From: a virus
IMG/VR virus record: IMGVR_UViG_3300000553_003300
Coordinates: 2,392 to 34,442 of that record
DNA length: 32,051 nucleotides
Strand: one strand, 5' to 3'
A program made the position numbers and the translations under genes. Shown here in pieces: positions 12,423 to 20,985 of the stretch. Every line of letters starts with the position of its first letter. Position 1 is the first letter of the stretch. The notes beneath the pieces are model-generated. The model was not told the DNA's origin and made no database searches. It saw only the letters and a list, made by a program, of their open reading frames with translations.

Positions 12423-12457
12423 AAAAAAGGGGTCTTATGCAATAACATAAGACCCCT
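12423..12457 (-). terminator. Strong intrinsic terminator
   Basis: AGGGGTCTTATG (12428-12439) pairs perfectly with CATAAGACCCCT (12446-12457) over 12 base pairs with a six-base loop. On the minus strand the stem is followed by TTTTTTAT. It lies 11 bases after the stop of the basic 79-residue protein, so it should end that transcript cleanly. Confidence 0.85.
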
Positions 12458-12468
12458 AGGGTTATAAC

Positions 12469-12708
12469 TTAGCGGCGTGATTTCGATGGCTTAGCAAAGC
12501 GTCCCTTTGAATCGCGAACGTTATAAAAACGTGGCTTTAGGTATACTTGGCTATATTGGGAATTAAAACCTACAACACTAAACCTTGAAAGGTTAATTTG
12601 ACGTTCAGCTGATGCAAATGCAGCTGCTAAACGCTGTGAAGCTGGCTTCTTACCAATAGTGCGATTATTGAACTCACGTACGATAGTATTTTTTGATGTA
12701 GTACTCAT
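12469..12708 (-). CDS. Small basic protein, unknown
   Basis: The 79-residue product is strongly basic with an Arg/Lys-rich start (KNTIVREFNNRTIGKKP), a central helix (RLAAAFASAERQINLSRF) and a tail RFYNVRDSKGRFAKPSKSRR. A DSKGRFAKPSK-type tail is one I associate with small DNA-binding or virion-packaged proteins. It has its own strong terminator (12423-12457) and a dedicated upstream gap, so it is probably an independently and highly transcribed gene. No family is recognised. Confidence 0.6.
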   Translation of the reverse strand: MSTTSKNTIVREFNNRTIGKKPASQRLAAAFASAERQINLSRFSVVGFNSQYSQVYLKPRFYNVRDSKGRFAKPSKSRR

Positions 12709-12709
12709 A

Positions 12710-12739
12710 TTGACTGGTATAGTATAACCTATTTAAAAT
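12710..12739 (+). promoter_or_regulatory. Sigma70-like promoter for plus-strand gene
   Basis: TTGACT (12710-12715) and TAAAAT (12734-12739) are spaced by 18 bases, near consensus, and point to the plus-strand gene starting at 12757 or 12790. On the other strand TATACT (complement of 12721-12726) could be a -10 for the basic-protein gene, but its -35 is poor. Confidence 0.4.
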
Positions 12740-12756
12740 AATTTTCCACTTGCTTT

Positions 12757-13008
12757 ATGTACGGATTAAATAAATATTTTGCAACATACATGAACAAACT
12801 TTATATTGCTATTATAGGCATTTATGACGAAAATACAACTGAACAAATTGTATTAAAAGAAACAGGCGTGAATGCAATAAACGTGTATGAAGCTCACAAA
12901 CAAGCATTTTGGAAATGCAATGTGAAAGAAAATCAAACAGTACTACGTATACTGGAAGCTGATACACGTAAGTTGCAATTTGACTTTCAAAAAGGTTTTA
13001 CCCCTTAA
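12757..13008 (+). CDS. Plus-strand unknown protein
   Basis: A frame from 12757 to TAA at 13006-13008 encodes 83 residues. The sequence is protein-like: NKLYIAIIGIYDENTTEQIV, then helix NVYEAHKQAFWKCN, then strand QTVLRILEADTRKLQFDF. The fold could be a small alpha/beta domain. The first ATG is 12757; an in-frame ATG at 12790 (MNKLYIAIIG) is at least as likely because it begins at the first secondary-structure element. It ends with a four-base convergent overlap with the big fibre gene. No gene on the other strand covers it, and a near-consensus promoter precedes it. Function unknown. Confidence 0.6.
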   Translation: MYGLNKYFATYMNKLYIAIIGIYDENTTEQIVLKETGVNAINVYEAHKQAFWKCNVKENQTVLRILEADTRKLQFDFQKGFTP

Positions 13009-16000
13009 AGGTTGTTGCTAGTATAGCTCGGTAAAGCTTTTACTTTTTTCGGTGTAACCAAATTAAGTATATCGTTTTGTAAAATATATATGTTTGTTAA
13101 CGTACGGTTAATTACATCACTAGTAACTAATTCGTTACTGTGTACAAAATAACTATCGTTTATAGAGAACACTTCAGATATATCTGAAGGCACAAATGAA
13201 GTTAAACATATACTTGTTGTACTTGTATTAGGTATAATAAGATTGCCGTTACTATCAAGATTAATGTAATACTTTCCTTCAATTGCTTTATAAAGTATTT
13301 CATGGTTTTGAATAATGCGCAACAAGCTCTTATTATAAACCCAGTCTTGTATAAATTCATTACTATCAATTAAACAAGCAGATAAAGGCGTAAACAAAGC
13401 ATTAACTCCTATTGTATCGTACAGATTAAGAGTTGTAGGTAAATCAACAAATTTGAATATTCTAGTATTAGTAGCTAAGAAAAAGTTTAACCGGTCATCA
13501 ATAAACCCAGTTTTTAGATATTCAAAACCACCTAAAGTATCAAAGTCTGGGAATACTATTTTGTTAAGCGCTTTACCTGTTGTAAGATATTTGTATATGT
13601 AATAAGGGGTAATTAAATAAAGAAACGCACCGGTTGGATCAATTACCATTTTGTTAATAACATCATTTGATTGTATGTTACCTGAAGGTAAAATATAAGC
13701 AGTGTTGTTTGGTACAGGGAAAGCATTAATTAGATTACTCTTTTGATCTAACTCAAATATAGCATACGGAGATTTAAAAGCATATATGTTTGGTGTAGGA
13801 GTACCGTTAGAAAGCGCTGAATTAAACCCACTTAAACCTATAGCTTGTACAGCAAAGTTTGTATAATTTAAACCAGATGCTGCGGCATACTTAACTGTTT
13901 GTGTATCTGGTATAGAACCATATTGCTGATACGGTAAACTTGCATTAGACCAAATGGCGCCTGTTAATGGGGAATAATATGTACCACCAGAAATTAAGCC
14001 ATATAAAGTAAACGAATTACTGATACCAGATGATGTACTATCATTTAGTCTTAAACCGTCATGTACAAAGTTAATTTGATACATGTTACCTGTTGCAGAA
14101 GAAGCAGATATGGTTGTAGAATACGTTACAATAGGTGGCACCGGAGCAAATGTTTGCGCCAATACAAATACGTGTTCGTTGGCTCTATTTACTTCAATAC
14201 GTTGTACACTATATGCACTTAATAGACTTGTGTAAAGAGTACTTAACCAACCTAGTGCGGTGTTGTAAACTTTAACACAGCTGTTATTGCTATCCGCTAC
14301 ATAAATTTTAGCGTTCCAAGCTTTAATTTCTACAGGGTTATTGAAACCTATATTATTACTTCTTGTACCATACTCTCCACCTACTTGGGCAATAGGGGTT
14401 AATATGCCGTCGTTTATGTTAAGATCGACCTTGTATACTGTATCTGTGTCAAGTATGAAAAGTTCATCATTATAAGAATCAATAGCGCTTAAGCTATTAA
14501 AGTTAGGCATGTTAAAACTACCAATATTTGCTGCACTCAATACTAAAGTGTTGTAATAGTCATTAGTACGTACCTGTATGTAGTCAGGGTTACTACCTAA
14601 CCCAGCAAACGCAATATAATTATAGTAATCCGGAGCTGAATTGTTTGTAAATCTATAAGATTTAAAGTCTTTTACAGTACCGTCTGCAAAACCTATTGCG
14701 CTTACACTATTATATGTATTAAATAGGCCGTCATTTAATCCAGGTATAGTTGTTCTCCATGCATACCCTGTTAGAGGGGTTGTATTGCTTTGATTTAAAA
14801 TACCAGTCCACTCTACTAAATTAAAATTAATATTAAGAGAAAGAATTTGAGATACACTTTGTAAATAGTCAAAATTATCTTGTATTTTTTGTAAACTATT
14901 GTTTATGGTACCTGCTACTGCCCATTCGTTTGAACCTATTTTAATATCGTTTAATTTCCACGGTAATACAGGCGTATCTATTGTTGGGTCATAAAAATTA
15001 ACTGTTGAGTAAGTAGGTAAAGTAGCATCAATGTAAAACCTGTTAGTTAATACACGAGGCACACCACCAATACCTGCTAAAGCTGCAACAGTTACTGTGT
15101 AGCCTATATTTGCTGATATAGGTAATGTATAATTGTATAAAAAGAAATTGCTACTACTTGGTAAAGAAGTATATGATGTATAACCTGAAAGTGTGCCGTA
15201 GTAGGAATTACCTGAACCATCTCCCCAATTAATACCATAAGTTGTAACGTTTTTACTGATTGGATACACTGACTGTACCCATACTGGAGAATTTGTTGTA
15301 GCTACTGTCCAAGGCGTATAAGCTGCCAGCACACCTGTAGAAGGTGTAACAGAAGGCGTTATACTAATTGTAGGAGTTACTGTTGGTCCAGGAGTAGAAG
15401 CCGGAGTTACTGTTGGGGTAGGCGTAACTGCCGGTGTTCCTGTAGGGGTAGGTGTTGGAGTAAGAGATGCACCAGGTGTACCACTAACACTAGGTGGTGG
15501 GGTTACAGTAGGGGTAGGTGTTACAGTACTAGTCGGAGTACTTGTAGGAGTAGGAGTGATACCAGGTGTAAGAGTAACACTAGGGGTAACAGTATAAGAC
15601 GGTGTATTTGTGGGGGTTACTGTGGCTGCAGGGGTAACAGTAGGAGCCGGCGTATTAGACGGCAGCGGTGTTACCGAAGGAGTCGGAGTAGCAGGTGGTG
15701 TAGAAGCCGGAGTAGAAGTAGGTGTAGCTGCCGGTGTTGCAGGAGGCGTACCACGCGGGGTACTAGTAGGGGTAGGGGACGGTGTTGATGCCGGCGTGCT
15801 AGTGGGTGTAGGCGTTACAGATGGTGTTGTAGTAGCTGTCGGTGTAGGTGTTGGGCCTACTACTGTAACGGTATAATAAATGTACGAACTGGTTGCCCCA
15901 TTATTATCGGTTGAACTTGCCCTAAATACGTAATTACCTGTACCATGATCCCAAGTAGAACTGTAACTTGCTGTACTGCCTGGGTCGTTTGCTAAATCTG

Positions 16001-16940
16001 TATAACTACCGAATCCTGGAAATAATACCTGTATGTCAGTACTAGCTATACTACCCCAAGAAGCTGTATCAATATCGCTACCATTAGCTGTAATACTATA
16101 ACTAGTGCCTACTACTGGAGAACTACTCGGTAATGTACCCCAAGAAACTGTTGGGTAAGCATTAACGTTTATAGTCTGATATATGGTAGTTACTTGACCA
16201 TAAGAGTCTTGCGCTTGAGCACGCCATAATACAGTAGTGTTACCAGAACCGGTATCAGTAGAATTATTACCAGTATTATCAGCCGAAGAAACATAGCTAT
16301 ATGGGACTTCTGCCCACGGTACCCATGTACTACCACCATCGTAAGACTTGTCAATTAATATAGCAATTAATGCATTAGCACCCGAATATGCATTGGCTCC
16401 TGGACGATATGTTTGACCAGAATTGACTGTGTAGTTGGAAGGAAAACTACCACCATCCCATGCAATTGTTGGTGCAGCTGGTGTTGACCAGCTTACAGTA
16501 GCAGATATGTTAGAACTACCTGAATCAAAACCATATATACCACCTTCAGGGGTTGCATTACCTGAAACCGTCACACCCCCACCGAAATTGACACCGTAAT
16601 ACGTTCCACCAGGAGCTACTACAACACTATCTGCTACCCAGTCTCCGCTAGGCTGTCTTCTTAAATTATTAATCGTTACTTGAGCAGTAGCTTCAACGCT
16701 ATAACTATAAATACTTTCATTATCCGTTGCTGTATAACCACCGAAAGATGCTACAGCTTGTGCGTTATTAGGAAACTCTGAAGAATCTGTTACATAACTA
16801 GTAGTAGTACTTGTAACTACTATATTATTAAGAATGGTAGCACCGTAAGATCCTACATAATCATCAAAGTGAATAGATACAGAGTTACTAAGTGTACCCC
16901 CTGAAGTAGAACTATTATTATATAAGCTTACAGAACCCAT
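13005..16940 (-). CDS. Large adhesin with Pro/Thr stalk and propeller-like end
   Basis: The 1311-residue protein has three zones. Residues 1-359 are Ser/Thr/Tyr/Gly-rich beta domains with Ig-like segments such as IDKSYDGGSTWVPWAEVPYS and WRAQAQDSYGQVTT. Residues about 360-537 are a Pro/Thr/Ser stalk built from short TPT, TPS and TPA repeats, the mucin-like kind that often forms an extended rod and can be O-glycosylated. The rest has repeat units such as NDELFILDTDTVYKVDLN and AKIYVADSNNSCVKVYNT, which look like NHL or beta-propeller blades, near 820-930 and again near 1115-1170. It is probably a tail fibre or virion surface protein. The AGTAAATAA leader overlaps the stop of the frame-shifted LamG segment. 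An identical 76-bp block is shared with the 720-residue protein gene. Confidence 0.65.
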   Translation of the reverse strand: MGSVSLYNNSSTSGGTLSNSVSIHFDDYVGSYGATILNNIVVTSTTTSYVTDSSEFPNNAQAVASFGGYTATDNESIYSYSVEATAQVTINNLRRQPSGDWVADSVVVAPGGTYYGVNFGGGVTVSGNATPEGGIYGFDSGSSNISATVSWSTPAAPTIAWDGGSFPSNYTVNSGQTYRPGANAYSGANALIAILIDKSYDGGSTWVPWAEVPYSYVSSADNTGNNSTDTGSGNTTVLWRAQAQDSYGQVTTIYQTINVNAYPTVSWGTLPSSSPVVGTSYSITANGSDIDTASWGSIASTDIQVLFPGFGSYTDLANDPGSTASYSSTWDHGTGNYVFRASSTDNNGATSSYIYYTVTVVGPTPTPTATTTPSVTPTPTSTPASTPSPTPTSTPRGTPPATPAATPTSTPASTPPATPTPSVTPLPSNTPAPTVTPAATVTPTNTPSYTVTPSVTLTPGITPTPTSTPTSTVTPTPTVTPPPSVSGTPGASLTPTPTPTGTPAVTPTPTVTPASTPGPTVTPTISITPSVTPSTGVLAAYTPWTVATTNSPVWVQSVYPISKNVTTYGINWGDGSGNSYYGTLSGYTSYTSLPSSSNFFLYNYTLPISANIGYTVTVAALAGIGGVPRVLTNRFYIDATLPTYSTVNFYDPTIDTPVLPWKLNDIKIGSNEWAVAGTINNSLQKIQDNFDYLQSVSQILSLNINFNLVEWTGILNQSNTTPLTGYAWRTTIPGLNDGLFNTYNSVSAIGFADGTVKDFKSYRFTNNSAPDYYNYIAFAGLGSNPDYIQVRTNDYYNTLVLSAANIGSFNMPNFNSLSAIDSYNDELFILDTDTVYKVDLNINDGILTPIAQVGGEYGTRSNNIGFNNPVEIKAWNAKIYVADSNNSCVKVYNTALGWLSTLYTSLLSAYSVQRIEVNRANEHVFVLAQTFAPVPPIVTYSTTISASSATGNMYQINFVHDGLRLNDSTSSGISNSFTLYGLISGGTYYSPLTGAIWSNASLPYQQYGSIPDTQTVKYAAASGLNYTNFAVQAIGLSGFNSALSNGTPTPNIYAFKSPYAIFELDQKSNLINAFPVPNNTAYILPSGNIQSNDVINKMVIDPTGAFLYLITPYYIYKYLTTGKALNKIVFPDFDTLGGFEYLKTGFIDDRLNFFLATNTRIFKFVDLPTTLNLYDTIGVNALFTPLSACLIDSNEFIQDWVYNKSLLRIIQNHEILYKAIEGKYYINLDSNGNLIIPNTSTTSICLTSFVPSDISEVFSINDSYFVHSNELVTSDVINRTLTNIYILQNDILNLVTPKKVKALPSYTSNNL
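15440..15515 (-). repeat. 76-bp direct repeat, copy 1 (stalk gene)
   Basis: These 76 bases are identical to 22713-22788 and lie in the Pro/Thr stalk of the 1311-residue protein. The coded peptide includes [17 protein letters not shown]. Identity at every base, including third codon positions, is not expected from convergence of simple Pro/Thr codons, since neighbouring stalk units use varied codons. It points to recent recombination or duplication. Confidence 0.9.
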
Positions 16941-16952
16941 GTGTTATGTTAT

Positions 16953-17420
16953 TTACTCCCAAATTATGTTACGCAATTGAGCATATGCTGGAGCTATATT
17001 AGCAACAGCGGTTTGTATATTATTCTCTACTATAGCTTGCACAGAAGGTGCAAGTATACCAGAGTTTTTAATCTTTATATCAAAAAATTGAGATTTAGCA
17101 CCGGGTAATCTATGTAAGAAGAATCTTTCAATTTCTTCAATATAACCACGTAACCCTGTTGGTATTAACCAGTCAAAATTATTAAATTGATTATACTGAT
17201 AATGATTAGATAATGCTAATATATCAGAACGAGTAAGTGTTATGTTATAAAAACGTATATCTGCAATTCTACCGTTGTACAGATATCTATCAGGTAAACC
17301 TATCCATTCGTTTAATGTAGAGTTTTTGAAGTTACTAGCTCCAATAGTTATTTGCGGGTTATTTTTGTAGTTGTATATAGTACGTAAATTAGCTTTTTCA
17401 CTTGGAAGGACGTGATTTCC
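16953..17420 (-). CDS. Frame-shifted C-terminal part of the LamG protein
   Basis: From GGA at 17420 to TAA at 16953-16955 the minus strand encodes 155 residues without a stop and without any Met (GNHVLPSEKANLRTIYN to the end AQLRNIIWE). It continues the LamG (concanavalin-type) fold that the upstream 984-residue gene breaks off. NPQITIGASNF and YNGRIADIRFYNITLT are the closing strands typical of LamG domains in phage proteins, and the last part is a helical tail. The two frames differ by one base at 17420-17424 (GTTTGG), equivalent to a +1 shift. Explanations are a natural mutation, a sequence or assembly error in the T-run, or programmed frameshifting. Positions 16941-16952 are only the leader of the next gene. 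Confidence 0.75.
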   Translation of the reverse strand, partial: GNHVLPSEKANLRTIYNYKNNPQITIGASNFKNSTLNEWIGLPDRYLYNGRIADIRFYNITLTRSDILALSNHYQYNQFNNFDWLIPTGLRGYIEEIERFFLHRLPGAKSQFFDIKIKNSGILAPSVQAIVENNIQTAVANIAPAYAQLRNIIWE

Positions 17421-20352
17421 AAACAGATCTATTAACTATATTACCATCTACATATAAAGATGCTACATTGTTATTACTGACGGTGACTGCAAAGTGATGC
17501 CAACCAGGGGCTAACAAGTTTGTGTTGTAGCTAAGGGTAAAGTAGGTAGGTACCGGTGTAGTTAAAGTAGGATCTTGAGTAACAATGTTTGCTCTTATAC
17601 CTTGGGAATTAACATAAGGTGCAACAAACTTTCTTTGATAATCAAACCCTGTAACATCTCCATTTGGTATTAAGTTTGGTACAGCTACTTTGCTTATTAA
17701 TACGCCGTTTGCATCAACTTTATATACAGTTTGAGACTTACCATCTAATACTAAGCCGTAGTACTGTAACACATTATTACTATTAAGTTCGGCTATAAAA
17801 TTAATTACCCTATTGTTTGTAGGTTGATCATATACTAAGGAATCACTAGTATTAATTTGCTTTGACCAGAGTATAGTTCCATTACTATTAATCTTAGCTA
17901 AATGAGTTTTGTTGTAAGTAATCCAAACATTGTCGTTTTTATCACAATTAATGTGTTCCGGGTATGCAACAGTTAATATACCTGTATTGTTTTTATACAG
18001 TATTCCACCACTGAGAGTGTACACATTATTATTACTATCTACACAGCCATTAACAGCGACTAGACTTTTTGAAGATAACCAATCTGAATTATAAAACGAG
18101 GGTTTGCCGTCAAAGTCAAGAACAAAGTTATTAAAGTTAGCAGCAGAAACTGAACTTACTAAAATACCATTTGTTAAAAATTGTCTATAACAACAAGAAG
18201 TGGCATTGTTTCTTGTTTTTAATATAATATAATTTGTCGAATTTTTAGTTATAAGTTCAGCATTTACAATAACTTCGCTTGTAATAGTGGAATCAAAAGC
18301 GGTTAAAGCTACTTTATTTGTTAATAAGCCATCCGGGTCAAATGTGGAGACGAATTTGTTAGAAGAATAATTGTCAATAACATAATAACTGTTATCGTAA
18401 AGACCTTTTAATATAAAACTACTACTACTTAACGGGTCGGTTGCAGAAGTTTCAAATGTACCGTACAGCTCGTAATTTAATTCTTGTAATTCTGTGTTGT
18501 ATGTATAAAGAATATTAGGAGCTGCTGCTACAGTGAAGTAAGGTGTTAATATAGGGTTGTTAACAAATACACCAATACCGCCATTAAAATAATTACCGAT
18601 AATTTGATCTCCGGCTAAATCAGCCCAATTGTCTTGATATAAGAAGAAAGAAAGAGTATTACCTTCATTGTTATTGAAATCGTTAATACTTGTATTAATA
18701 GTACCATATGTACCATTAGTAATATAATATGGTGTTTTTACTGTACTATCAATACCGGAATTACTTGGTGTAAACGAGTTTATAATGCCTGCACTTAAGC
18801 CTGTTACTTGATTATATAGTATATCGCCGAAATTATCAATATAATACGTTAAACCGGAAAATGAATTAACTAATGTTTCATTATCATTGTCTCCAAATCT
18901 ATGATAATAGTATAACACCCCTGGTTCAAAAGTATTAGTTGAAGGTACATCCCATATTAAATTAGGATAATTATTTGTACTGTTTACTAATATACCAGAT
19001 AAGGCAGATATAGCACTATAAGCAATACCATACTGATTAACCTGTTTAGGGTCATAATACCTATCTACCCAAACCGGTAACACGTTTACATTAGCACCAG
19101 CTGATAGCCACGAACAAAAATATACCCCTTTGCGGTTGTATGTATTAGTACCTGGATAGTACGCACCAGAAGCACTGTTGCCCCAGCTACTGTAATAAGC
19201 ATAGTCAGCTACTTTTTTGACCAACCTATCAGAACGAAACGGTGTAACGTCTGCGCGAGCACCATAGCTAATTAATGTAGAAGAACTTAAAGGTAGCACC
19301 ACTGAACCATAAGGATAGTGAAAGTAATTATCTTGATCTTTTACAAAGTTAATTTTTGCTACATTAGAGTTATAACTTAAATAAATTTTATCAAACCCCT
19401 CAGTTTGATTTAGCCCAGTAAACAGTTTAGTGTAGTAACGAGTCGGAACATTAAAAACTGTTGATTGTACGTGCTGTGGGGAATAATAATTTTTTAGTGT
19501 GTTTATATTAGTATCTATCCAGCCACCTGAAAGGGTTTTAAAAGGAGCTGATACTAAATAATTAAATTTTGCATTACCAGAACTTCTTGCTACACTTAAA
19601 TTGTTATCTAATCTAGAATATTGTACTAAATCAGACTGTCCATATGTTTGAGTATTACCATAAGCATTATCTAAATGTAGTCTAGTTATATTTAAAATAC
19701 ACTCTGAAGGTATTGTTAAATTGTTAGAACCTACACTATAATTAGTAAAGGTTTGAGGTACCAAACTATTGGCAGAAAGAGCAACGATTTGGGCTGTCTT
19801 GGAATTAAATAAGCTTACATAACTACCACTTGCAAGAGTGACAAAAGTATAATAAGATTGATCAGGTACCCAGTTTATAGGGCCTGCAGAAAGAGGATTA
19901 TAAAAACCATTACTAATTAAGTAGTTTGTTACAGAGTTGTTGTACGAGTCTGTACTAACATAAGAAATTTGTATTGTATTGGTTTCAGAAGGAAAATTAA
20001 TATTGAAAATAGTTGCTGCACTTAATTCTGTAGTAAACGATAAAGTACTACCAGACGTAGAATTAAAGTTAGTAGCGTAAAGATATAAGGTACCTGTTTG
20101 ATCTGTAATTAAAGAGTTAACAACATAATCTCCTGGAGATATTAATGGCTGAGTTGTTATACTATCAGTTAAACGAGAAAAATTTGTTAATGCTAATAAT
20201 TCGTTTTTGTTTAGCGTAATATCTAATGTATTACCTAATAGCGTGGTATTGTAAAAGTTTAAATCATCAAATGTGTACACTATGCCACCACGCAACGTTA
20301 AGTTGTTATCATATCCATACGTTAAAGCTACTGGAGCAGCACTAAGAATCAT
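17398..20352 (-). CDS. LamG-type virion protein with inserted propeller, N-terminal part
   Basis: The 984-residue frame ends at a TGA (17398-17400) in the middle of a LamG domain, and the rest continues in another frame (see 16953-17420), so the intact protein would be about 1130 residues. The N-terminal half is Ser/Asn/Tyr-rich beta sequence. Near residues 560-620, NTLSFFLYQDNWADLAGDQI and NYFNGGIGVFVNNP are the first half of a LamG jelly roll. Residues about 640-930 have propeller-like units (NNVYTLSGGILYKN, VWITYNKTHLAKINSNG, QTVYKVDANGVL). Near 945-980, WHHFAVTV and ASLYVDG are LamG closing strands. The fold thus seems to be a jelly roll interrupted by a propeller. It is a likely carbohydrate-binding tail or baseplate protein. 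Confidence 0.65.
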   Translation of the reverse strand: MILSAAPVALTYGYDNNLTLRGGIVYTFDDLNFYNTTLLGNTLDITLNKNELLALTNFSRLTDSITTQPLISPGDYVVNSLITDQTGTLYLYATNFNSTSGSTLSFTTELSAATIFNINFPSETNTIQISYVSTDSYNNSVTNYLISNGFYNPLSAGPINWVPDQSYYTFVTLASGSYVSLFNSKTAQIVALSANSLVPQTFTNYSVGSNNLTIPSECILNITRLHLDNAYGNTQTYGQSDLVQYSRLDNNLSVARSSGNAKFNYLVSAPFKTLSGGWIDTNINTLKNYYSPQHVQSTVFNVPTRYYTKLFTGLNQTEGFDKIYLSYNSNVAKINFVKDQDNYFHYPYGSVVLPLSSSTLISYGARADVTPFRSDRLVKKVADYAYYSSWGNSASGAYYPGTNTYNRKGVYFCSWLSAGANVNVLPVWVDRYYDPKQVNQYGIAYSAISALSGILVNSTNNYPNLIWDVPSTNTFEPGVLYYYHRFGDNDNETLVNSFSGLTYYIDNFGDILYNQVTGLSAGIINSFTPSNSGIDSTVKTPYYITNGTYGTINTSINDFNNNEGNTLSFFLYQDNWADLAGDQIIGNYFNGGIGVFVNNPILTPYFTVAAAPNILYTYNTELQELNYELYGTFETSATDPLSSSSFILKGLYDNSYYVIDNYSSNKFVSTFDPDGLLTNKVALTAFDSTITSEVIVNAELITKNSTNYIILKTRNNATSCCYRQFLTNGILVSSVSAANFNNFVLDFDGKPSFYNSDWLSSKSLVAVNGCVDSNNNVYTLSGGILYKNNTGILTVAYPEHINCDKNDNVWITYNKTHLAKINSNGTILWSKQINTSDSLVYDQPTNNRVINFIAELNSNNVLQYYGLVLDGKSQTVYKVDANGVLISKVAVPNLIPNGDVTGFDYQRKFVAPYVNSQGIRANIVTQDPTLTTPVPTYFTLSYNTNLLAPGWHHFAVTVSNNNVASLYVDGNIVNRSVWKSRPSK

Positions 20353-20404
20353 ACGGTAATACTTACTACAGGAAACAGGACTTTTATACTTCTAAACCGG
20401 TATG

Positions 20405-20974
20405 TTAATTGCATTTTTCGGATATAAAATCTTTAATACTCATATATTTAAGGTTACCGTCTAAGTTCAATCTTTGATGCAGTTTTTTACTTACGTATCT
20501 ATTATTGCCAAATTCGCTTTGCACTAAATATCTAGTGATTAAAGTGTATTTTGGATTGTTTTTATAGTCATTGTTGAAGTCTTTTTTTGTTCCGGTTAAA
20601 ATAGTGGGAGTTAAATGTATTTGTTTAAAAGAAGTCAATTTCCATGTACTATCTTCCAAACAAACAGTGTTTTGTACGTTACAACTAACCCACTTTAAGT
20701 CAATTTTAAGTCTGCATTCATTTAAAGCAAAATTATACAATTCATGAAATGTATCTTCTAATAACTGCAGGTTTAAATATTCTCCGGTAAACCATATATC
20801 TAAATCCCAGGTGCTACTCATATCATATACACAAGATCCACACACCCAGGGTGTTAAATTATTGCAGTGTAATTGTTCTTGTCTGGTTTCTATAAATTTC
20901 TTTACACTTGAAAGAGTAGGTTTATCCCAACATTTATCAGTTGTAATCTTACCAGCTTGGTAAAAAAATGACAT
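20405..20974 (-). CDS. Nucleotidyltransferase-like protein
   Basis: VCGSCVYDMSSTWDLDIWF places Gly46-Ser47 and Asp57/Asp59 in the GS...DxD arrangement of the DNA polymerase beta-type nucleotidyltransferase superfamily. KIDLKWVS, with Asp92, fits the third acidic residue. The rest is helical and has several Cys residues. Superfamily members transfer nucleotides to proteins, RNA or small molecules. Its place between two fibre genes is unusual, as flanking genes are structural. It could act on a virion protein or host target, or be an independently acquired gene. The catalytic spacing was judged by eye. No membrane segment. Confidence 0.5.
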   Translation of the reverse strand: MSFFYQAGKITTDKCWDKPTLSSVKKFIETRQEQLHCNNLTPWVCGSCVYDMSSTWDLDIWFTGEYLNLQLLEDTFHELYNFALNECRLKIDLKWVSCNVQNTVCLEDSTWKLTSFKQIHLTPTILTGTKKDFNNDYKNNPKYTLITRYLVQSEFGNNRYVSKKLHQRLNLDGNLKYMSIKDFISEKCN

Positions 20975-20985
20975 GATGTAAAAAA

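Noticed and set aside
15610-15876. Plus-strand ORF rich in Gly-Val repeats opposite the stalk gene
   Set aside because: It is the antisense of the Pro/Thr rod; antisense of TPT codons gives GVGV. The sense protein is coherent over 1311 residues. The similar frames at 24033-24344 and 22678-22863 were rejected for the same reason.
17398-17424. Programmed -1 frameshift as in tail-chaperone genes
   Set aside because: The continuation is in the +1 frame and no X-XXY-YYZ heptamer is present; an indel or sequence error is more likely.
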